This document shows positions 7,593 to 12,438 of a stretch of 12,438 nt of DNA, piece after piece. The first letter of the stretch is position 1. Each line of letters opens with the position of its first letter. Source of the stretch: Bacteriovoracaceae bacterium UBA2394 (GTDB lineage: Bacteria; Bdellovibrionota; UBA2394). A model generated the notes under the pieces. It did no database searches and was not told the origin of the DNA. It worked only from the letters and a program-made list of their open reading frames with translations. The translations under genes were made by a program, and so were the position numbers. The stretch lies in NCBI GenBank assembly GCA_002343335.1, contig DDSI01000180.1:1-12438 (forward strand), given 5' to 3'.

Positions 7593-7643
7593 TCGCTCGT
7601 CGAGTTCATTGCCCCATGGCACAAGGATGAATCACAATAAGAT

Positions 7644-8858
7644 GTGATATCAGTCTGTTTTATTACAAAAAATGAAGAGAAGTGGTTGGGCGAATGCATT
7701 TCCCATTTGAGGCCCATTGTCGGTGAATTTATTGTTTTGGATACTGGCTCAACCGATCGAACGGTGGAGATTGCAAAACAATCGGGCGCAAAGGTCTTTG
7801 AAGCGCCGTGGCCGGGGGATTTCGCAAAAGCTCGAAACATGAGTTTGCAACATGCAACAGGCGACTGGATTTTAAAAATTGATCCCGATGAGCGCTTAGA
7901 TCCCCGCGATTTTGATCGTCTCGTCGCTCTCACAAAGACCGACAAAGTGGCCTATCAATGTTGGTCCCGTGCCTACACCAACGACGCCAATCGAATCATG
8001 CTTCAATCATTTCGTCCTTGCACCGGCGAGTATCCGGAGCAGGAAAAAAATTATCGCGGCTACATTGAGTATCCCAACATTCGTCTCTTCCGCCGACTTC
8101 CTGGCGTGAAATTTGTCGGCCGAATTCACGAGACCGTGGAGCCGACCTTACCTGGTTGGGAGAATGGAATTTCGCCCGTTCCTCCCGCGCTCAACATCCC
8201 CTTTCATCATTACGGACAAAATGATGCGGCCGTTCAAGAAAAGGGAAAGGACACGATGTACTCGAAGCTCCTTCGCGAGGAACTCGATTCCAATCCAGAG
8301 AATTGGTACGTGCTCTTTGAAGTTGCTAATGAACTTTTCAATGCACAAAAATGGGATGAAGCCATTGCTTATTTTGAGCGCGCCAACGCTGCCCATCCCA
8401 GAAAACCACAAATTTTAAGCAACTGGGGTTACGCCAAAGTGTTGCAGGGAAAATGTGCGGAGGGTGAAGCCATTCTCAAAGACTGCTTGAAACTGGATCC
8501 CACCTATCACGATGCCTGGTTGAACCTGGGCGCGAGTCGCATGACTCAAAATGATTACGCAGCAGCTCTTTTCGCCTTTGACCATTGTTTAAAAATTCTT
8601 CCAAATTCTTACATGGCATTTCGCGCAAAGGGTCAGTGTCTCGCTCAGATTGGAAAAACAAAAGATGCCGTTGTGGCCTTTGAGCGCGCTCTCGAAATAT
8701 TGCCATTTTTTAATGAAGCAAAAGTTGATCTTGCAATTTTGCTCTCGCATCTCGGTCAATCGACGAAAGCAAAAGAAATGGCTTACTCCGTTCTGCAGGA
8801 TGAACCGCAGAATCCTCGAGCTCGCGCATTGTTTGATCAAGCTCACGCGTGGAATTGA
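7644..8858 (+). CDS. Family 2 glycosyltransferase fused to TPR repeats
   Basis: The 404-residue protein joins a GT-A fold glycosyltransferase (about residues 1-200) to TPR repeats (about 215-400). The GT part begins ISVCFITKNEEKWLGECI, followed by IVLDTGSTDRTVEIAKQ with D33 for nucleotide-sugar binding. NMSLQHATGDWILKIDPDE follows, in which D80-P-D82 is the metal-binding DxD-type motif, and then GRIHETVEP near residue 160. The C-terminal part has about five 34-residue TPR units, including WDEAIAYFERANAAHP, HDAWLNLGASRMTQND and KDAVVAFERALEILP. There is no membrane segment, so it is cytoplasmic. It would transfer a sugar from a nucleotide donor, and the TPRs may bind the acceptor or a partner; the substrate is unknown. 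The start is GTG 7644, which fits the usual family N-terminus, with only a weak ribosome site. The stop overlaps a TTGACA box for the next gene. Confidence 0.92.
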   Translation: MISVCFITKNEEKWLGECISHLRPIVGEFIVLDTGSTDRTVEIAKQSGAKVFEAPWPGDFAKARNMSLQHATGDWILKIDPDERLDPRDFDRLVALTKTDKVAYQCWSRAYTNDANRIMLQSFRPCTGEYPEQEKNYRGYIEYPNIRLFRRLPGVKFVGRIHETVEPTLPGWENGISPVPPALNIPFHHYGQNDAAVQEKGKDTMYSKLLREELDSNPENWYVLFEVANELFNAQKWDEAIAYFERANAAHPRKPQILSNWGYAKVLQGKCAEGEAILKDCLKLDPTYHDAWLNLGASRMTQNDYAAALFAFDHCLKILPNSYMAFRAKGQCLAQIGKTKDAVVAFERALEILPFFNEAKVDLAILLSHLGQSTKAKEMAYSVLQDEPQNPRARALFDQAHAWN

Positions 8859-8897
8859 CATTTTAATTTAAAGTGGCATTCATAGCGCTCTATGAAT
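8855..8897 (+). promoter_or_regulatory. Perfect -35 box plus palindrome over the start of the YraN-like gene
   Basis: TTGACA at 8855-8860 is a full -35 consensus and contains the stop codon of the glycosyltransferase gene. At 17 bases spacing the -10 would be ATTCAT (8878-8883), which is poor (3 of 6). An inverted repeat, ATTCATAG (8878-8885) and CTATGAAT (8890-8897), separated by CGCT, covers that -10 and the ATG at 8892. It could be an operator, or a hairpin that hides the start codon. The sequence elements are certain; function is inferred. Confidence 0.35.
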
Positions 8898-9350
8898 TTG
8901 ACCACGACCGTCATCGCATTTCATTTCATAGTGAGCGTCCTCTGTCCTCCGAATATAAAAGAGCTAGATGCTTCATCGGCCTCCATTCGTAGCGTCGCGG
9001 AACAATTGGAAGCGAAAGGTTATTCCATTATTCAGAAGGAGTTTGTGATACGAAACGCCGAAGATCAGAGGCCTCTCGTGGAACTCGATCTACTCGTTAC
9101 AAATCCAAGCGGACAATATGAAGTCTTCGAAATTACGGAGAGTCTGCATATGGATCCAAGGACAGCCATTGTTCAACGTCCTAAAGATTATAAGCAACTC
9201 GTTGGCTTAAACGCTCTACTCAAAGGAAAGTTTCGCACTCCCTTCAAAGTTTCAGCCGTGAAAATTCTCTGTCTGCGGCCTCAAGATCCGGCCGTCCTTC
9301 GATTTATTCAGCGAACGCTCCCATCACTTCAATTCATCGATCAAGTTTAG
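8892..9350 (+). CDS. YraN/UPF0102-like protein with restriction-endonuclease fold
   Basis: This small protein (152 residues) has a middle part that follows the YraN/UPF0102 layout. A helix ends in EQLEAKGYSIIQKEFVIRN (about 38-55). PLVELDLLVTNPSGQYEVFEITES (61-84) corresponds to the EIDLI...FVEVK core of PD-(D/E)xK nucleases, and a helix with RPKDYKQLVGLNALL follows. E64, D66 and E80 are present, but the usual Lys of the E-x-K motif is T82, so it may be catalytically inactive or use a displaced lysine. The first 18 residues (MNLTTTVIAFHFIVSVLC) are hydrophobic but lack basic residues and a proper cleavage or lipobox motif, so I do not call export. No Shine-Dalgarno precedes ATG 8892; a later start such as GTG 8931 is possible. 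It lies 33 bases after the glycosyltransferase and 74 bases before the glucoamylase start. Confidence 0.65.
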   Translation: MNLTTTVIAFHFIVSVLCPPNIKELDASSASIRSVAEQLEAKGYSIIQKEFVIRNAEDQRPLVELDLLVTNPSGQYEVFEITESLHMDPRTAIVQRPKDYKQLVGLNALLKGKFRTPFKVSAVKILCLRPQDPAVLRFIQRTLPSLQFIDQV

Positions 9351-9412
9351 CGCGCTGCATCGAACTTTTCTTGCCATTTAGATTTCGCCTTGGGCATTCT
9401 AGGGAGGTTCAC

Positions 9413-9419
9413 GGAGGGG
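9413..9419 (+). promoter_or_regulatory. Ribosome binding site that sets the glucoamylase start at 9425
   Basis: GGAGGGG lies 5 bases before ATG 9425, and the codons after it encode a normal signal peptide. Starts further upstream, such as TTG 9371, would put 18 extra residues before the leader and have no such site. Confidence 0.75.
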
Positions 9420-9424
9420 AAAAG

Positions 9425-10927
9425 ATGCAGCGACTTTACGGACGGCTTATAAAGCCAGTGCTACTGACCTGGGCCACGATGGGTTTCATGGGGGCCCAAC
9501 TACCTGTTCAGGCGAGTATTCAAAGCCTTCAGTTTTTTAACGGAGATATAGAACCATGGATTCGAATGCAATCGCAGCGCTCGATCTCCCTACTTATAAA
9601 AAATATTCATCCGGAGGGATCCGCGCCGGGCGCCGTGGTCGCTTCTCCCTCTCGAGTAAATCCGGATTATTGGTTTCATTGGACGAGAGACGCCGCGTTG
9701 GTGATGCAAATTTTTGTGAGTGGCTATGCTAACTCTAAAACGCCTGAGCAAAAAAACTATACGACTTCTCTCCTCCGAAATTATTTAAATTTTTCTCATG
9801 CTAATCAACTCACCCCCAATCCTAGTGGCGGCGTCGGTGAACCTAAATTTAACGTCGATGGCTCTGCCTTTACCGGACCTTGGGGCCGCCCCCAGAACGA
9901 CGGACCTGCACTCCGCGCTCTGACCTTCCTCCACTGGGCCGCGACGCTGATCGCCGAGGGGCGTATCAATTTCGTCCGCGAATATCTTTACGATGGGCAA
10001 AGCCCCTCTCGTACTGTCATCAAAGCGGATCTCGATTACGTGGCGAGTCGATGGAATGAGCCAGACTTTGATCTTTGGGAAGAAGTGAAAGGGCGTCACT
10101 TTCATACGCGCATGGTGCAGCGACGAGCGCTTCTCGAAGGCGCCAGACTTGCGGAATTGCTTGGCGATACGCAAACTGCAGAATGGTATCGACTCAATGC
10201 CCTGACGCTTTCTCGCGAGTTGCTGCGACATTGGAACCCAGAGCGACGAATTTTGATCGCCAATTTGGACGTCATGGCTGGACATGCTGTCAAGACCTCG
10301 GGTCTCGACACGTCCGTCATCCTTGGAGTGTTGCAAGGCGAAGTGGGCGATCCCTTTTTTGCGCCTACCAGCGATCAAGTAGTGTCCACTGCGTTTTCAC
10401 TTCAACGCGCTTTCTATAATCTCTACTCCGTCAATCGCTTGAACGATTATCCTGGAATTGGCATCGGTCGCTATCCTGAGGATCGCTACGACGGTTATCA
10501 AACAAATGGCTCCGGCAATCCATGGTTCCTTACTACTCTTGCTTTTGCGCAATATTACTTTCGCCTCGCGAATTTATGGGAGAAGGCTCCTGGAATTTTG
10601 GTGAGCGAATGGAACTATCCCCTGCTTCAATATGTGGCTGAAGATGCTTCGTTCGTAGTGGGAACCAAAATCGAGAAGGGCTGCGAAGATTTTAATAAAA
10701 TCCTTACGGGACTGCGTAAAGCGGGAGATTCATTTTTGCTCCGAGTACGAATGCACATGGATCAACAAAATGGTTTCATGAGCGAACAATTTAACAGAGA
10801 CAGTGGATTTATGCAGGGCGCAGAGCATCTCACGTGGAGCTATGCGAGTTTTCTCACCGCCGTGTGGGAACGCGCGAAAGTTCCCACGCGCTCCCTCTTG
10901 CAAAGACCGAATACGTTTAGAAAGTAG
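9425..10927 (+). CDS. Glycoside hydrolase family 15 glucoamylase, exported
   Basis: The 500-residue product from ATG 9425 has a Sec signal peptide (MQRLYGRLIKPVLLTWATMG, cleavage after PVQA). The rest is an (alpha/alpha)6-barrel GH15 enzyme that releases glucose from non-reducing ends of alpha-1,4-glucans. Family motifs in order, numbered from M at 9425: VVASPSRVNPDYWFHWTRDA near 72-90, GRPQNDGPALRA near 155, FDLWEEVKGRHFHTRMV near 215-231, GRYPEDRYDGY near 348 and GNPWFLTTLAFAQ near 364. FMSEQFNRDSGF near 451 and EHLTWSYASFLTAVWE near 467 follow. The general acid is E219 or E220 in WEEV and the base is E454 in SEQF, by analogy with fungal glucoamylase, so it looks active. No starch-binding domain is present. 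It probably works in the periplasm or outside the cell. The 3' end overlaps the convergent lipoprotein gene by 11 bases. Confidence 0.95.
   Translation: MQRLYGRLIKPVLLTWATMGFMGAQLPVQASIQSLQFFNGDIEPWIRMQSQRSISLLIKNIHPEGSAPGAVVASPSRVNPDYWFHWTRDAALVMQIFVSGYANSKTPEQKNYTTSLLRNYLNFSHANQLTPNPSGGVGEPKFNVDGSAFTGPWGRPQNDGPALRALTFLHWAATLIAEGRINFVREYLYDGQSPSRTVIKADLDYVASRWNEPDFDLWEEVKGRHFHTRMVQRRALLEGARLAELLGDTQTAEWYRLNALTLSRELLRHWNPERRILIANLDVMAGHAVKTSGLDTSVILGVLQGEVGDPFFAPTSDQVVSTAFSLQRAFYNLYSVNRLNDYPGIGIGRYPEDRYDGYQTNGSGNPWFLTTLAFAQYYFRLANLWEKAPGILVSEWNYPLLQYVAEDASFVVGTKIEKGCEDFNKILTGLRKAGDSFLLRVRMHMDQQNGFMSEQFNRDSGFMQGAEHLTWSYASFLTAVWERAKVPTRSLLQRPNTFRK
10864..10887. repeat. Inverted repeat near the convergent 3' ends, weak terminator candidate
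   Basis: GTGGGAAC (10864-10871) and GTTCCCAC (10880-10887) are exact reverse complements around an 8-base loop. The repeat lies inside the last codons of the glucoamylase gene and 29 bases past the stop of the convergent lipoprotein gene. No T-run follows on either strand, so if it stops transcription it is not a canonical intrinsic terminator. It may also be chance within coding sequence. Confidence 0.3.
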
Positions 10928-12438
10928 GTTCGGCAGGGATCGAAAATGCGCTTTGATAGTTGGTAAGCGAATCCAAATCCTGTCGAGGGGCCGACGCATT
11001 GACATCGGAATCAAGCGTCCAGTTGAGCAGACCGATCGCGTCGCCGTCCAATTTCACGGCACTATAAGGCTCTCCAATTCCTCCGACGTTCGTGCAATCA
11101 TTCGAAAGCACGTATTTTATTTTTTCCGAGGCCACGGTCCACTTTCCGGCCGTCTTTTGCAATGTTTGCTGCTGCACATATTGATTTGTGTTGATGGTAT
11201 TGTGGTCATTTCCCGGACCCGACCAATTGCAAATCATTCCGGTAATTTTTCCCAAATTGCTATTTCGAGCAGTACAAGCGCCCGTGCTGTCGGCGACGTC
11301 GGGACCAAATCCAAAATAGCCTACGCCGGAATCTGAATCGGAAATGATTGCATCAAACACACGCGTATTTCCGTCTCCACGCCCCGCTTGCCACGCATAG
11401 GAATAAGTTCCTACGAGATTGCTCGGATTATATTCGAAGTTTAGATAATTCCAGTTCGCTCCCCATCCCGGTTCAGCTCCTCCATCATGTTCGTCGCAGA
11501 CAAATAGATCATCGCGACTCGAAAAAATATCGTAGGTTGTTCCGCAGACATCCGCGTGGTTGAGCATCACCTTCACGTTGCTGCTCGAGTCCGCCCGCGA
11601 GAAAACGAGTGAGCCTGAAGGTGAAACTCCCGTCGGCGGGTTGCAATTGCCCTCATTTCGAGCGGCATCTCGAAGAATGTAATTTGCCTTTCCTCCAAAG
11701 CCCCCATCGGATTCCTCCACATACCAAAGTCGAACGGTGAAAGGATAATTCACACCTTCGTAAGAAACCGTGCCTCCCGATACCGTCACTTTCACACCCA
11801 CATCTCCGGCGGCATTGGCGACTCCTTCAACGGTGGCTGAGCCTCCCGTCAATGAAACGGAGTTTCCATTGGCATCGGTAAAGCCCACATCCGACAATTG
11901 ATCTGCCGTAAAGTTCTTCGCGTCGCCCACTGTTGTAGGAAGCCCAAGAGCGGCGGTCGACTGCGCGTAGCATTTTACGGTGGCTCCCATCGCTTGCGCA
12001 AAATAGGCGCCGTTCACTTGGTTATTTACCAACTTAGTCACTTGAGCCGCAGCGCACGCTTCGCCGGTTTCCGTGTCAGTGCTATTCCAAAATCCGGTAT
12101 CGCCTACAGGAAGCGGATTTGGAGCACCACCTCCGGTGTATTTCACTTTCGGGCCGTAGCAATTCGCATAGGGCAATTCTCTGGCGAGATCGATGACGAA
12201 CTTACAATTATCGGCATTGCTCGTCTCATTGAGCAGACGCTCCATTTCCTCGGATCGAGATTCAAACGTAGGCGTGGCCATCAAAACGCGATCGCCTTTC
12301 ACAGAAAGAGAAGTCGTGGTGCTCGTCGATACTGCAAAGGGAGACGAAATCACGGCATTGGCCAAATTGCTTCCCCCTCCGCCGCCACCACAAGATGCAA
12401 CAAAAAACGCGAGACCTAACGAAAGAATACCTAGAACT
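10917..12438 (-). CDS. Cysteine-rich exported lipoprotein, N-terminus cut by the window edge
   Basis: The frame is open from the stop at 10917-10919 to the right edge (at least 506 codons). TTG 12365, the first in-window start-like codon, is not the real start. Upstream of it the frame reads a hydrophobic leader (VLGILSLGLAFF) and a lipobox, VAS before Cys. The Cys is followed by six glycines and SN, the usual tether of a lipoprotein displayed away from the membrane. The true start lies beyond 12438. The mature protein is rich in Gly, Ser, Asn, Asp and Thr, beta-like by eye. It has ten further cysteines (for example NCKF, NCYG, DVCGTTYD, FVCDEHD, MICNWSG, NDCTNVG), an even number that would allow five disulfides. 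I recognise no family. It overlaps the convergent glucoamylase gene by 11 bases. An outer-membrane or surface position is inferred. Confidence 0.85.
   Translation of the reverse strand, partial: VLGILSLGLAFFVASCGGGGGGSNLANAVISSPFAVSTSTTTSLSVKGDRVLMATPTFESRSEEMERLLNETSNADNCKFVIDLARELPYANCYGPKVKYTGGGAPNPLPVGDTGFWNSTDTETGEACAAAQVTKLVNNQVNGAYFAQAMGATVKCYAQSTAALGLPTTVGDAKNFTADQLSDVGFTDANGNSVSLTGGSATVEGVANAAGDVGVKVTVSGGTVSYEGVNYPFTVRLWYVEESDGGFGGKANYILRDAARNEGNCNPPTGVSPSGSLVFSRADSSSNVKVMLNHADVCGTTYDIFSSRDDLFVCDEHDGGAEPGWGANWNYLNFEYNPSNLVGTYSYAWQAGRGDGNTRVFDAIISDSDSGVGYFGFGPDVADSTGACTARNSNLGKITGMICNWSGPGNDHNTINTNQYVQQQTLQKTAGKWTVASEKIKYVLSNDCTNVGGIGEPYSAVKLDGDAIGLLNWTLDSDVNASAPRQDLDSLTNYQSAFSIPAEPTF

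Noticed and set aside
7544..7945. 133-codon minus-strand open frame over the glycosyltransferase start
   Set aside because: It is antisense to the conserved GT2 N-terminus and has no domain or ribosome site.
8892..8945. Hydrophobic N-terminus of the YraN-like protein as a signal peptide or lipoprotein leader
   Set aside because: There are no basic residues before the hydrophobic run, and the Cys at residue 18 is preceded by SVL, which is not a lipobox.
9371..9400. TTGCCA (9371-9376) with CATTCT (9395-9400) as a glucoamylase promoter
   Set aside because: The -35 fits 5 of 6, but the -10 fits only 3 of 6 at an 18-base spacer; too weak to list.
9785..10378. 197-codon minus-strand open frame inside the glucoamylase gene
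   Set aside because: The plus strand encodes unmistakable GH15 motifs throughout, and the antisense product shows nothing recognisable.
10803..11336. 177-codon plus-strand open frame across the convergent junction
   Set aside because: It spans the end of one well-supported gene and the antisense of another, and looks like a shadow.
11898..12419. 173-codon plus-strand open frame opposite the lipoprotein gene
   Set aside because: The Arg- and Ser-rich composition is typical of a reverse frame; the minus strand carries the lipobox and patterned cysteines.
1..12438. CRISPR array, tRNA, rRNA or tandem repeats
   Set aside because: Reading both strands I saw no regularly spaced direct repeats, cloverleaf-like tracts or rRNA-like conserved blocks.

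Overview
The window looks like ordinary chromosome of a Gram-negative bacterium. I infer this from four Sec signal peptides, a lipoprotein whose poly-glycine linker follows the lipidated cysteine, a QmcA/NfeD membrane pair, and roughly balanced base composition judged by eye. Several large exported proteins of no family I recognise, next to a periplasmic-type glucoamylase, fit a Bdellovibrionota/Oligoflexia-like or other deltaproteobacteria-like genome. That placement is inference only. I see no rRNA, tRNA, CRISPR array or intact insertion sequence, and no gene-free stretch longer than 300 bases.

Layout. At the left edge a truncated helix-turn-helix protein (minus) is divergent from a complete tyrosine recombinase (plus). 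The 175-base gap between them holds a perfect 12-bp inverted repeat whose half-sites resemble the XerC arm of dif. Convergent with the recombinase, and overlapping it by 4 bases, is a minus-strand set: a short NfeD-like protein, a QmcA-type SPFH protein, and an exported 460-residue protein of unknown function. Divergent from NfeD is an exported protein with faint kinase-fold (PI3/4-kinase/HipA-like) motifs and several key residues changed. It converges on a long exported protein (about 727 residues) of unknown function.

Divergent from that long gene is a plus-strand run: a family 2 glycosyltransferase fused to TPR repeats, a small YraN/UPF0102-like protein with restriction-endonuclease fold, and a signal-peptide-bearing GH15 glucoamylase. 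The glucoamylase overlaps tail-to-tail by 11 bases with a cysteine-rich lipoprotein gene that runs off the right edge.

How they may work together. The NfeD/SPFH pair is a known membrane-microdomain partnership, and the 460-residue protein is a candidate third member. The glucoamylase would cleave alpha-glucans outside the cytoplasm. The recombinase plus nearby palindrome could be a self-linked Xer-type recombination system, which is the most testable novel idea here. Four start codons differ from the longest-ORF choice: three were moved on signal-peptide and ribosome-site evidence, and the right-edge lipoprotein starts outside the window.
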